DNA from: Phyllobacterium zundukense | Lineage (GTDB): Bacteria > Pseudomonadota > Alphaproteobacteria > Rhizobiales > Rhizobiaceae | DNA length: 47,500 bases | Direction: 5' to 3' | Assembly (NCBI RefSeq): GCF_025452195.1 | Contig: NZ_CP104973.1 | Location: forward strand, 1,855,001-1,902,500 | Part shown: positions 20,848 through 28,762 of the stretch, in pieces | Layout: every line of letters begins with the position of its first letter | Position numbering within the stretch: position 1 is the first letter of the stretch | Position numbers and translations under genes: made by a program | Notes under the pieces: model-generated | Databases searched by the model: none | What the model saw: only the letters and a program-made list of their open reading frames with translations | Told to the model about the DNA's origin: nothing

Positions 20848-21993
20848 TCAGATCTTCTTAGCCGCTGCGTTCTCTCCAAAATAGTGATCGAATGCCATCC
20901 GGCGACTGACGACCGTGTCCTGTTCCCATCGCGTTGCCCGCTCGGCAAAAGCGATCTGCGATACCAGGATCTCCTTGAAAAGCGGGTTTTCGCCGGCCTT
21001 TTTCTTCACGACCTCGTCATAGACTTCCAGTTGCTTCTTGAGGATCACGTCCGGTGTCTTGTAGAATTTGACCTTATCTGCCGTCTGCATCTCACGATAA
21101 TCTTTCGAATAGCGATCGATCGCCTTCCAGTGCATGTCCTGCGAGGCAGCTTCGGTCGCGTTGCCGATTATGGCCTTCATTTGTTCTGGCAGTGCGTCAT
21201 ATTTCGTCTTGTTGAACAGGATTTCAAACTGCTCCGCATTCTGGTGATAGCTTTGCAGCATGCAGATCTTGGATACGTCAGGAAAACCAAGTACCCGGTC
21301 AGACGAGGCGTTGTTGAATTCGGCCGCATCAAGCAATCCGCGATCCAATGCCGACACGATCTCGCCGCCCGGGAGCGCGTTGACCGCCGCGCCAAGACCC
21401 GTGAAGACATCAATGGAGATGCCAACGGTACGGAACTTCAAGCCATTGATATCTTCGACCTTCGCAACCGGATTTTTGAACCAGCCGAGCGGCTGTGTCG
21501 GCATCGGCCCATACGGGAAGGAAACGACATTGGCGCCTATGGAGTCATAGAGTTTTGCGAGAAGCTCCTTGCCACCGCCGTATTTGTGCCACGCGAGCAG
21601 CATGTTGGCATCCATGGCGAAGCCTGGCCCGGATCCCCACAGTGCCAGCGCTGTTTGCTTGCCGTAATGGTAGACAAGTACGCCGTGCCCGCCGTCAAGT
21701 GTACCTTGTGAGACCGCATCGAGCAGCCCAAACGCAGGCACGACGGCGCCTGCCGGCAGCACCTCGATCTTGAGATCTCCGCCTGTCATGTCATTGATCT
21801 TCTTGGCGAAATCGACTGCAAACTCGTGAAAGATATCCTTGGAGGGCCATGTGCTTTGCCAGCGCATGTTGACCGGCCCTTGCGCCTTGACGACGCTCGG
21901 CGCAGCAACCATCGCCGCGCCCGCCACCGCTGCACCACTCAGGAACTTGCGGCGCGACGTTTTATCCCATGTTCGGTTTCTTGATTTGGTCAT
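20848..21993 (-). CDS. dctP: TRAP transporter periplasmic receptor DctP, Tat-type signal
   Basis: 381 residues. The start ATG (21993) follows GGGAGGAG. The leader is a twin-arginine type, SRRKFLSGAAVAGAA, with cleavage after about VVKA, suggesting export of the folded protein by Tat. The mature part shows the family pattern: RWQSTWPSKD, DLKIEVLPAGAVVPAFGLLDAVSQG, and GLKFRTVGISIDVFTGLGAAVNALPGGEIVSALDRGLLDAAE, which contains the Arg that binds the carboxylate (FRTVG). This form goes with mannitol/chloroaromatic-type TRAP systems, so the ligand is likely an organic acid. It is the first gene of dctPQM. A tandem repeat (22043-22084) upstream may be its control site. Confidence 0.92.
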   Translation of the reverse strand: MTKSRNRTWDKTSRRKFLSGAAVAGAAMVAAPSVVKAQGPVNMRWQSTWPSKDIFHEFAVDFAKKINDMTGGDLKIEVLPAGAVVPAFGLLDAVSQGTLDGGHGVLVYHYGKQTALALWGSGPGFAMDANMLLAWHKYGGGKELLAKLYDSIGANVVSFPYGPMPTQPLGWFKNPVAKVEDINGLKFRTVGISIDVFTGLGAAVNALPGGEIVSALDRGLLDAAEFNNASSDRVLGFPDVSKICMLQSYHQNAEQFEILFNKTKYDALPEQMKAIIGNATEAASQDMHWKAIDRYSKDYREMQTADKVKFYKTPDVILKKQLEVYDEVVKKKAGENPLFKEILVSQIAFAERATRWEQDTVVSRRMAFDHYFGENAAAKKI

Positions 21994-22042
21994 TTGCTCC
22001 TCCCGAAAGCACGAGGCTTATGTACCTCTGCCACACACTACT

Positions 22043-22084
22043 ACTCAATGACCGTACAAGCAAAGTCCACTCAATGATGTACAA
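22043..22084. promoter_or_regulatory. Tandem direct repeat upstream of dctP
   Basis: ACTCAATGA followed two to three bases later (one base in the second unit) by GTACAA occurs twice: 22043-22059 and 22069-22084. The start-to-start distance is 26 bp, about two and a half turns. It lies 50-91 bp before the dctP start codon, where an activator or repressor would bind. The regulator is not identified. Confidence 0.5.
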
Positions 22085-22341
22085 AGCAATATTTTAAAAG
22101 GTTGGCGATGGATACTAGGGATTGGTGTCGCTGAACTGTCCGGCGTCATCCCGCGTCGTTGTCAAAGCCGTCAGTGTCCGCAAGATGATGATTCCGGAAG
22201 GTACGGTAAGCTATCCACGAGATGCGATCTTTGCATGTGCTCGGTGTAGCCCCAGCGACGAAATCGCGCTCTAGGAATGGTAAAAGAAACGAAGGGAACG
22301 CGGTGATGAAGCAGACGCAGCGCGCCGCAGAAAGAGCAGAG
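22085..22341. other. Gene-poor segment between dctP promoter and the aldo/keto reductase gene
   Basis: Together with the promoter part this is about 350 bp without a credible gene. A short plus-strand frame, VVVKAVSVRKMMIPEGTVSY around 22150-22215, reads fairly protein-like and might be a decayed gene end, but it has no start and no recognised family. No terminator or RNA is evident. Confidence 0.4.
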
Positions 22342-23349
22342 TCAGCGATGCCGGATGGTTTCGATGTCTGTAAGAAGATTTTGCGGCAAGGGTCCCGCGA
22401 TAGAAGCTGTAACCGCCGCTGCCAGCTGTTCTGCTACGGTAATTCCACCTAAGAGGGTCGTCACGGACGCATTGCTCAGGATGAACCTGTAAGCGAGTTC
22501 AACCAGTTCGATATTTTCGCGTCTAGCCAGCGCCTGAAATTTCCGTGCCTTATGCAAAACGCCGTTTGCCTCCAGCGTTTCGATATTCTTCGTGCGTGCA
22601 AGCGGATGCGTTTGTTGCCCGCGCAATATTGCATCGGTCAGAACGCCGCCGGCAAGCGGGCTAAAGACCGCAACCCCGCAGCCAGCAGCCTTGGCGACAT
22701 TGATGACATTGCCGAAATCGGGTTTGACGCCGATGCTGCTCGAATAGGAGTAACCGGCGCTCGGGTTCAACAAAGTGTATGGTACGTTGATCATGTGGAA
22801 GAGGCCGGTATCAAGGAGTTGACGCACCTCATCAATATCGTCGCCGCGACACACGAACCCTGCATGACGTGCCTTGCCCAGCCGGAGAAGGGCATGGACT
22901 CCTTCCAGTACGCCGCCTTGCCGATGATAGTCTTCGGCCCAAAGCGTGGCGTAATACTTGCCTTCCATGTGAGGTTGTGCTGCGACCGGCCCGTTATGAA
23001 TCTGCACGATATCAATTGCGTCGCGTTTGAGCCGGCGCAGACTTTCTTCGACTGACCGTTCGATATGTCCGGCTATATCACCGAGATTCTCGGCGCGGAT
23101 TTCGACCTTGGTGTTGATAACAGGATCGGCACCGAGCTCTTTCAGCACGCGGCCGAGATTGACTTCTGCCGCGCCGGCGCCATAGTCAGGCGCATTGTCG
23201 AAGTAGGTGATGCCGCATTCCAGGGCTCGCGCGATAACGCGTAACTGCTCGGTATATTCGCCGCTCACCATGAGACCTGCATTGCCGCCACAACCAAAAC
23301 CGATTTCAGATATGTTGAGTTCGGTCGACCCGATGCGGCGCTGTTTCAT
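22342..23349 (-). CDS. Aldo/keto reductase family oxidoreductase
   Basis: 335 residues with TTGGAG before the ATG. The (beta/alpha)8 aldo/keto reductase marks are all present: MKQRRIGSTELNISEIGFGCGG at the N-terminus (shown in family papers as the first strand), the catalytic Asp and Tyr of FDNAPDYGAG, the Lys of NTKVEIR and the His of VQIHNGP. A C-terminal NADP(H)-binding stretch, LGGITVAEQL, follows. It resembles the D-threo-aldose/L-fucose dehydrogenase branch by length and N-terminus. It is the last gene of the minus-strand operon with the Rieske oxygenase and the 70-residue protein. It may oxidise a diol or reduce an aldehyde from the oxygenase step, since no Pht4-type dehydrogenase is seen; that role is inferred. 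Confidence 0.88.
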   Translation of the reverse strand: MKQRRIGSTELNISEIGFGCGGNAGLMVSGEYTEQLRVIARALECGITYFDNAPDYGAGAAEVNLGRVLKELGADPVINTKVEIRAENLGDIAGHIERSVEESLRRLKRDAIDIVQIHNGPVAAQPHMEGKYYATLWAEDYHRQGGVLEGVHALLRLGKARHAGFVCRGDDIDEVRQLLDTGLFHMINVPYTLLNPSAGYSYSSSIGVKPDFGNVINVAKAAGCGVAVFSPLAGGVLTDAILRGQQTHPLARTKNIETLEANGVLHKARKFQALARRENIELVELAYRFILSNASVTTLLGGITVAEQLAAAVTASIAGPLPQNLLTDIETIRHR

Positions 23350-23414
23350 GTGTTACTCCAAGTTGGTGGGAACCCATCAGCCGTCTCGGATTCCTGGTAT
23401 TGTGGAAGATTGAT

Positions 23415-23627
23415 TCAGGTCTCGATGACCCGGGCCGACTGGAGAGTGCCACCGGCCGTAATCTCACACAGGACATGGCGGCTCTTCGAAACATCGATGC
23501 GCGCGATGATGCTTTGTCCCTCGAGTGGCACTGATGGCGTCAAGGTGACCGACCTGACAGTCATGGTCGGTACCTGATCGATTAGATCCTTGATGACGGC
23601 ATCGATGGCGTCGCGTGAAATTGGCAT
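23415..23627 (-). CDS. Small conserved-looking protein in the Rieske operon (70 residues)
   Basis: 70 residues beginning MPISRDAIDAVIKDLIDQVP with AGGA upstream of the ATG. After this helical start come strands such as MTVRSVTLTPSVPLEGQSII and ARIDVSKSRHVLCEI. No family is recognised and no cysteine pair or signal peptide is present. It lies 68 bp after the Rieske oxygenase gene and 65 bp before the aldo/keto reductase gene on the same strand. That placement suggests an accessory role in the same pathway, for example as a small subunit or chaperone. The coding pattern is regular, so it is probably real. Confidence 0.65.
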   Translation of the reverse strand: MPISRDAIDAVIKDLIDQVPTMTVRSVTLTPSVPLEGQSIIARIDVSKSRHVLCEITAGGTLQSARVIET

Positions 23628-23695
23628 TTCAATCCTGCTCCAGCTCGAAAAGCCGCGCCGACAAACGTTAAAGTCTGGCGGCCCGGCGGGATAGC

Positions 23696-25042
23696 TTAGG
23701 CGTGCTCCGTCACAGCTTGCCCGGTACGCTTGATCTCGTATTCCTCGATCTTGCGATGCAGATCTTTGACCGTTTCAATCAACGGACCGTAGCGGTCGGC
23801 ATCATCGTTGGCAAAGCCCTTGTGGTAGTATTTGCGGAAGCCGTGTTTGATCAGCGTCTCGGGCTTGGAATAGTCAGGTGGCGAGCCGGTAGGGTGAATC
23901 ATATCCGGACTCTTCCAGAAGAGGTTCATCGGCTCCAGACCTTGTTCAACGCGCTTGATCTGCTCATCGAGCTGACGGCGCAAAACCACAATCGGAATAT
24001 CGGTTCGGCCAAGCAGTTCCGTGGTGCGATCCGCTATCGGACCTTGTGCAACCCAGACGATTGCATCCTGGGCGAGGACATAGTCAAGGATCGGTTCACC
24101 CATCTCGTCATGTGTCGGCGGAATATAATAAGGCACGACATCCTGTTTAGGGGCTTCGACTCCGGGCGGAGCCGAGTAGGCCTGGTAGCAGATGTGATAT
24201 GTGTGCGTGTCATCGATAGGCACGCGAATCTGATATTCGCTGCGCGTCGCCCCGGTCTTGCCTGTCTGCGTGTAGAACGGGAAAATGACGGTGGAATGCT
24301 CCTGATCCTTGTCGGAATCAGCGCCAAGCGCCTTGGAATAGCGAATACCTTTGCGGAAGCCGTGCTCGGTTTGATTGGCATAGATCTCCTTGATCCCGAC
24401 GCCCACACGTTTGCGTTGATGTAGCGTATGCAAATTGTCGGAACTGCGGTCCTCAAGTTGTCCTTTCTTTTCCAGCACATATTCGAACATGTGACCATGC
24501 GCCCAAGCGCTATGGGTCGGGTCGCCGGTATTTTCCTGGCACTGCAGCCAGTTGCAGTCGATAATGTTTATGCCGATCTGGCGAATGGCGTTCGGCCATA
24601 CCAGCAAATCCCATCGGGGCAGGTCCGGGGCCGGAAGCGGGCCCATATAGGCGAAGACCAGGCCGCCAAGTTCGCGCACCGGATAGCCCTTGAGCTTCTG
24701 TTTGATCTCGGCTTGCGGAGCGCCCTCCATTGGCCGTTCAACGCAGTTACCAGTCTCATTGTAGAGCCAGCCATGGTAGGGACAGCGCAATCCACACTCG
24801 TCTGGAATACCGAACTTCATATCGACATTGCGATGCAGGCAGCGATCGCCGATCAAGCCCAGATTGCCGCTCTTGTCTTTGTAGAGCGTAAGGTCTTCGC
24901 CAAGAATGCGTACTTTCTTGACCGGATTTTCCAGGAGTTCAGCAAAAGGCGCGATCGGCAGCCAGTAGCGCCGCATCAGTTCCCCACCCGGCGTTCCAGG
25001 TCCAACGCTTGTCAGGCGTTCATTCTGTTCCTTCGTGAGCAT
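23696..25042 (-). CDS. Rieske [2Fe-2S] aromatic oxygenase, large subunit (phthalate dioxygenase/LigX-like)
   Basis: 448 residues from the ATG at 25042, preceded by TTGGGAGAAG; the frame extends upstream without a ribosome site. The Rieske cluster ligands are Cys68-Leu-His70 and Cys87-Pro-Tyr-His90. The mononuclear iron site follows as Asp174-Pro-Thr-His177 and His182 in QCQENTGDPTHSAWAHGH. This layout and length fit the single-component alpha subunits related to phthalate 4,5-dioxygenase (Pht3) and 5,5'-dehydrodivanillate O-demethylase (LigX). It should hydroxylate or O-demethylate an aromatic acid using electrons from the reductase at 26027. It is divergent from an IclR regulator gene, with a palindromic site between. 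Confidence 0.9.
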   Translation of the reverse strand: MLTKEQNERLTSVGPGTPGGELMRRYWLPIAPFAELLENPVKKVRILGEDLTLYKDKSGNLGLIGDRCLHRNVDMKFGIPDECGLRCPYHGWLYNETGNCVERPMEGAPQAEIKQKLKGYPVRELGGLVFAYMGPLPAPDLPRWDLLVWPNAIRQIGINIIDCNWLQCQENTGDPTHSAWAHGHMFEYVLEKKGQLEDRSSDNLHTLHQRKRVGVGIKEIYANQTEHGFRKGIRYSKALGADSDKDQEHSTVIFPFYTQTGKTGATRSEYQIRVPIDDTHTYHICYQAYSAPPGVEAPKQDVVPYYIPPTHDEMGEPILDYVLAQDAIVWVAQGPIADRTTELLGRTDIPIVVLRRQLDEQIKRVEQGLEPMNLFWKSPDMIHPTGSPPDYSKPETLIKHGFRKYYHKGFANDDADRYGPLIETVKDLHRKIEEYEIKRTGQAVTEHA

Positions 25043-25157
25043 TTTCTTCTCCCAAGTTAGCGGCAGCCCGGGAACACCATTAGGGCTATGAAATTCGCAT
25101 GCCGGACGACGGCCCACGTTCCACCCTCTCGTCTCTAGTTTGTAATCATTATCAACG

Positions 25158-25191
25158 TTCTGTCAAGCGGATCATGTTCTGCTAGACAGAA
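25158..25191. promoter_or_regulatory. Putative IclR operator between the Rieske and iclR genes
   Basis: TTCTG (25177-25181) and CAGAA (25187-25191) form a 15-bp palindrome around CTAGA, the size of IclR-family operators. A further TTCTGTC at 25158-25164 pairs with GACAGAA at 25185-25191. It lies between two divergent genes, 28 bp before the iclR start, and so could control both. Confidence 0.55.
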
Positions 25192-25218
25192 TACTGTTTG
25201 AATGTTAGGGTGACTGTC

Positions 25219-25962
25219 ATGGATGGGTCGAGCGATGAAATGGACGTTGGTAGAGAGCGCGTTGAGGCAGTCGAACGGGCTATCGCGCTGCTGCAATGTT
25301 TTGAAGAGCCAGCAGAGGCCCTGACGTTGTCGGTGCTTTCTCAGCGTTCGGGTCTATACAAGAGCACGATCCTGCGGCTGGCAGGTTCGCTTTTGCATAC
25401 AGGCTTCATGGATAAGGGCGCGGATGGACGTTACTTGCTTGGGCCCGAATTGCGCCGGCTCGGCGAACTAAGCCGCTCGAAATTCGCGCTTGAAGCGCTA
25501 ATCAGGCCGGTGCTGCGTCATCTGACCACGATTACTCAGGAAACCGCTTCGTTTTACGTGCGTGACGGCGATGAACGTGTCTGTCTCTACAGGGAGAATT
25601 CTCCACGCAGCACGCGGCATCACCTGGAAGAGGGAACCAGGCATCCACTCGATCAAGGCGCCGCTGGTGTGCTTTTGACCTGGTACGGCACGATGGCGAA
25701 TTCCGAACCAGCGGTTGAACTGCGGGAAACCGGTTCAATCGTATCGAAAGGCGGACGCGATGAGGATCTCGCCGCGGTCGCAGTGCCGATCGTCAACCGG
25801 CATGGCGAATTGATAGGGTCCTTGTCCGTGTCTGGGCTGATCAGCCGCTTCTCCGACGAGCGGATCAACTCGGCACGCAAGTTACTGAAAGAATCCGCAG
25901 AGGCGCTCAAACCGCGCCTGCCGGATCTTGATGAAATCAATCTGCGACGATCTGACGGCTGA
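25219..25962 (+). CDS. IclR-family transcriptional regulator
   Basis: 247 residues from the ATG at 25219, which has AGGG eight bases upstream; a TTG at 25198 in frame is less likely. The N-terminal winged HTH (about 12-75) has the family marks VERAIALLQCFEEPAEALTLSVLSQ (helix 1-2 region) and LYKSTILRLAGSLLHTGFM (recognition helix). The C-terminal IclR ligand domain includes FYVRDGDERVCLYRENSPRS and AVPIVNRHGELIGSLSVSG. It probably senses the aromatic substrate and controls the divergent Rieske operon and perhaps the reductase gene 64 bp downstream. Confidence 0.9.
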   Translation: MDGSSDEMDVGRERVEAVERAIALLQCFEEPAEALTLSVLSQRSGLYKSTILRLAGSLLHTGFMDKGADGRYLLGPELRRLGELSRSKFALEALIRPVLRHLTTITQETASFYVRDGDERVCLYRENSPRSTRHHLEEGTRHPLDQGAAGVLLTWYGTMANSEPAVELRETGSIVSKGGRDEDLAAVAVPIVNRHGELIGSLSVSGLISRFSDERINSARKLLKESAEALKPRLPDLDEINLRRSDG

Positions 25963-26026
25963 CGCCGCAATTGGCCGCCAACGACGGAAGGTGGGAGGAC
26001 CACCGTCGGGATAAGGGAGAAGAAAC

Positions 26027-26973
26027 TTGGAAGCCGTTCCCACCAAAACGATCACAATGCGTCTGACCGGGATTCAGTACCTGGCGCATGAGACAAATCT
26101 CTATGAATTCGAGCCCATCGCCGGCGAGGCAATCCCTCCCGCCGGACCCGGAGCGCATATCGACATCCATTTGCCGAATGGCATGATCCGTCCCTATTCG
26201 CTCGTCCATTCGGGTAAAGACAATCGCTATACAATCGGAGTCAAGCGGGATGCCGCCGGCCGTGGTGGCTCAGCTTGCCTTCATGATAAGATCAAGGTGG
26301 GATCGGTGCTAACTGTCGGCGTGCCACGCAATAATTTTCCGTTGGTGGAAACCGCTGATCATACCGTTCTCATCGCCGGGGGCATCGGTATCACCCCCAT
26401 CTGGTACATGGCAGAGCGACTGAAGGAACTCGGTCGCAGTTTTGAATTGCACTATGCTTGCCGGGACCGTCGCGACGTTGCTTTTCTAAAGAGCATAGAA
26501 AAACTGTCCGGGGCCCGGATCCACATCGATGCCGAAGCAGGGAGCTTTCTTGATCTTGGCGCTATCATCGATCACGCACCTGCCGATTCGCATCTCTATT
26601 GTTGCGGCCCGGCGCCTATGCTGGATGTTTTTGAGGCGAATACCAGAGACCTTGATCCCGGCCATGTTCATCTGGAGCGGTTTGCTCCTGTCGAAGAAGT
26701 CTCACGCGGGGGGGCTTTGTCGTCATGCTCGAGAAATCCGGTCGGGAATTTTCGATTCCTGAGGGTAAATCGATCCTTGAGGTCCTGCGCGATGCCGGGC
26801 TGGATGTGGATTTTTCGTGCGAGCAAGGCATCTGCGGTGCTTGCCAAGTGCAGGTAGTCGAGGGCGAGCCCGATCATCGCGACATGTTTCTCTCGGATGA
26901 GGAAAAAGCTGAAGGCGGCATGATGATTTGTTGCTCCGGCTCCAAGACGTCGCGGCTGACCCTGGCCCTTTAA
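26027..26973 (+). pseudogene. Phthalate-dioxygenase-reductase-type FMN/[2Fe-2S] reductase, split by a frameshift
   Basis: The first frame (from 26027) carries the flavin-binding RPYSLVHS and the NAD-binding GGIGITP and CCGPAPM blocks, then changes after VEEVSRGG into unrelated residues. The second frame supplies the C-terminal plant-type ferredoxin domain, beginning at the ATG at 26725 and ending at 26973, with the cluster cysteines of SCEQGICGACQ and a last Cys near MICC. Adding one G to the G7 run at 26708-26714 joins both into 315 residues, close to the 320 of phthalate dioxygenase reductase, with the correct order FMN-NAD-Fe2S. It should feed electrons to the Rieske oxygenase at 23696-25042. 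As written, the reductase half cannot reach the cluster. Confidence 0.88.
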
Positions 26974-27062
26974 CAGGTTCTCGATCAGTTGCACAACATG
27001 CCTGCTGCTGGCAACCGGCTAACGGCCCGGAATTCGTACACAACTTGAACGGAGCATATTAA

Positions 27063-27761
27063 ATGGTGGACCACCTGAAGCAACGATTGATCGAGGCAGG
27101 CCTCATCCTTGACGCGCACAACCTCGGCGATTTTACACGTGGCCATGTTTCGATGCGCGATCCAGCGGATCCTTCGATATTCTTCATGAAGCCTCATAGC
27201 TTGGGGTTTGAGGAAATAACGATGGAGAACATCGTTATCTGCAATCTGGAGGGTGAGAGAATCGGCGGCGGCGGGAAGCGGCATAGCGAAGTATTTATCC
27301 ATTCGGAGATATTCAAAATCCGGCCCGATCTCAATTCGGTCGTTCACGCACATCCTAAATATGCCGTTGCCTTATCCTCGACGCGCAGACCGTGGCGGGC
27401 GTGCTCGCAGCCAAGTGCGAGCTTTGACGGCGTCGGCTATTATGAAGACACGATAAATTTGATACGGAGCCAGGAGACCGGCCGGGGTGTCGCCGAGGCC
27501 TTGGGGAACTACAAGGCGGTGCTGATGCGGGGCCATGGCGTCGCAGTGGCCGGAAATTCTATTGAAGAAGCCGTGGTTCGTACGATAATGCTTGAGAACG
27601 CCTGTGAAGATCAGGTCATTTTGCAGTCTCTGGGAGGAGATCTCGTAGAATTCGACAAAGACGATGTCGAGAGATTGTGCCGCACTCTGGACCGGCAAGA
27701 GCAGTATATAGTGAATTTCGACTATCTCGCGCGAAGGGCAAAGCGCGGCTTGGCGGCTTAG
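27063..27761 (+). CDS. Class II aldolase/adducin-family protein (aldolase or decarboxylase)
   Basis: 232 residues with GGAG eight bases before the ATG. The zinc-site pattern of the class II aldolase head is present: Glu76 in HSEVFIHSEIF as the catalytic acid, His95 and His97 in VVHAHPKYA, and His158 in LMRGHGVAVAG. Members include L-fuculose-phosphate aldolase and ring-acid decarboxylases such as the hydroxy-methylpyridine-dicarboxylate enzyme of vitamin B6 breakdown. Within an aromatic-acid cluster, decarboxylation or retro-aldol cleavage of an acid intermediate is plausible. It lies 89 bp after the reductase and 20 bp before the LysR gene. A second member, distinct in sequence, lies at 43829. 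Confidence 0.85.
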   Translation: MVDHLKQRLIEAGLILDAHNLGDFTRGHVSMRDPADPSIFFMKPHSLGFEEITMENIVICNLEGERIGGGGKRHSEVFIHSEIFKIRPDLNSVVHAHPKYAVALSSTRRPWRACSQPSASFDGVGYYEDTINLIRSQETGRGVAEALGNYKAVLMRGHGVAVAGNSIEEAVVRTIMLENACEDQVILQSLGGDLVEFDKDDVERLCRTLDRQEQYIVNFDYLARRAKRGLAA

Positions 27762-27781
27762 AACTAGAATGAGGTGACGCT

Positions 27782-28744
27782 ATCAATCTGAAACAGCTTA
27801 GTAATTTCATCAAGTCGGTTGAAACCGGCAATATGACGAAAGCTGCTGAACGCCTGAATGTCTCGCAAACCTCGCTTGGTCTGCAGATTCGAAATCTCGA
27901 AGCCATGCTCGGCGTTGAACTTCTCGTACGCCATTCACGTGGGATAACCACGACCGAAGCGGGTCGCCTGCTGTTCGATCGCGGCGTCGCAATCATGCGC
28001 TTGGTGGAAGAAGCCAAAAGGGACGTGTCCGCGTTTCGCACGTCCGCCCTCGAAAGTATTTCTATTGGCGTCACACCTAGCATCATGCGGCTTGTCGGAG
28101 CTGATTTCCTCGTCTCCGCCATGTCTGAACTCCCGGGCGTATCGGTAAGACTTGTCGAGGAACTGAGCTTCGTACTTGTCGATCTCCTGCTTCGGGACGA
28201 GATCGATCTGGCTTTGGCCTACGACGTCACCGAAAGCATCACCTCGATGCGGACGGCTTTGATGAAGGAAGATCTGTTTTTCATCACTGCGCCCGGCAGC
28301 GCTTTCCCACGAGGAGGAGTGCAGTTCAGAGACGCTGTGGCTTCGAATTTGGCGCTTCCGAGCGACCGTGACAATATTTGGCGAGCCGTTCACAGGGCAG
28401 CGAAGGTATCAACGCTACCCGTCAATGTGCGCTTCACCATTCAGTCGCTTGAGACGATAAAAACGCTGGTTGAACGGGGCGTCGCGACGAGTATCGTTCC
28501 ATATGGCGTGGCTGCCGAGGAAATCGCAAGGGGTGTGATCGAGGCACACACCATCGAAGGACCGGAGTTGGTCCGGACGCTGTATCTGGCTGAATCCCCA
28601 AATCGTATGCCGATTCAGCAGGAAAGTGCGCTACGCGATTTCATCGACATGCTGGTTGATACACTTGCCGATCGCATCGGGCCGCACGCCACAGTTATTG
28701 GCCGTTGCGGCACGGCTAGCCAATCTTCGGCCGCTCCCGAATAG
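27782..28744 (+). CDS. LysR-family regulator with no usual start codon (ATC proposed)
   Basis: The recognisable LysR N-terminus reads NLKQLSNFIKSVETGNMTKA from 27785, then the HTH RLNVSQTSLGLQIRNLEAML. A ligand domain follows to residue about 320. No ATG, GTG or TTG precedes NLKQ in frame, because a stop (TGA) occurs at 27770. GAGGTG at 27771-27776 is spaced exactly five bases from an ATC at 27782. The first ATG (27833) would lack the first HTH helix. So either ATC is used, or an ATG was lost by mutation or misread. The protein resembles aromatic-acid regulators and sits downstream of the class II aldolase gene. Its target could be the Fbp-type binding protein or Pht5 operon. Confidence 0.8.
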   Translation: MNLKQLSNFIKSVETGNMTKAAERLNVSQTSLGLQIRNLEAMLGVELLVRHSRGITTTEAGRLLFDRGVAIMRLVEEAKRDVSAFRTSALESISIGVTPSIMRLVGADFLVSAMSELPGVSVRLVEELSFVLVDLLLRDEIDLALAYDVTESITSMRTALMKEDLFFITAPGSAFPRGGVQFRDAVASNLALPSDRDNIWRAVHRAAKVSTLPVNVRFTIQSLETIKTLVERGVATSIVPYGVAAEEIARGVIEAHTIEGPELVRTLYLAESPNRMPIQQESALRDFIDMLVDTLADRIGPHATVIGRCGTASQSSAAPE

Positions 28745-28762
28745 TCGAAAGCGGCCAACTCA

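Noticed and set aside
27360..27450. Possible compensated double frameshift in the class II aldolase at 27063, because the other frame reads ILDAQTVAGVLAAKCEL.
   Set aside because: The annotated frame reads SSTRRPW and SQPSASFDGVGYYED, which fits the family pattern in this region; the other frame ends in a stop.
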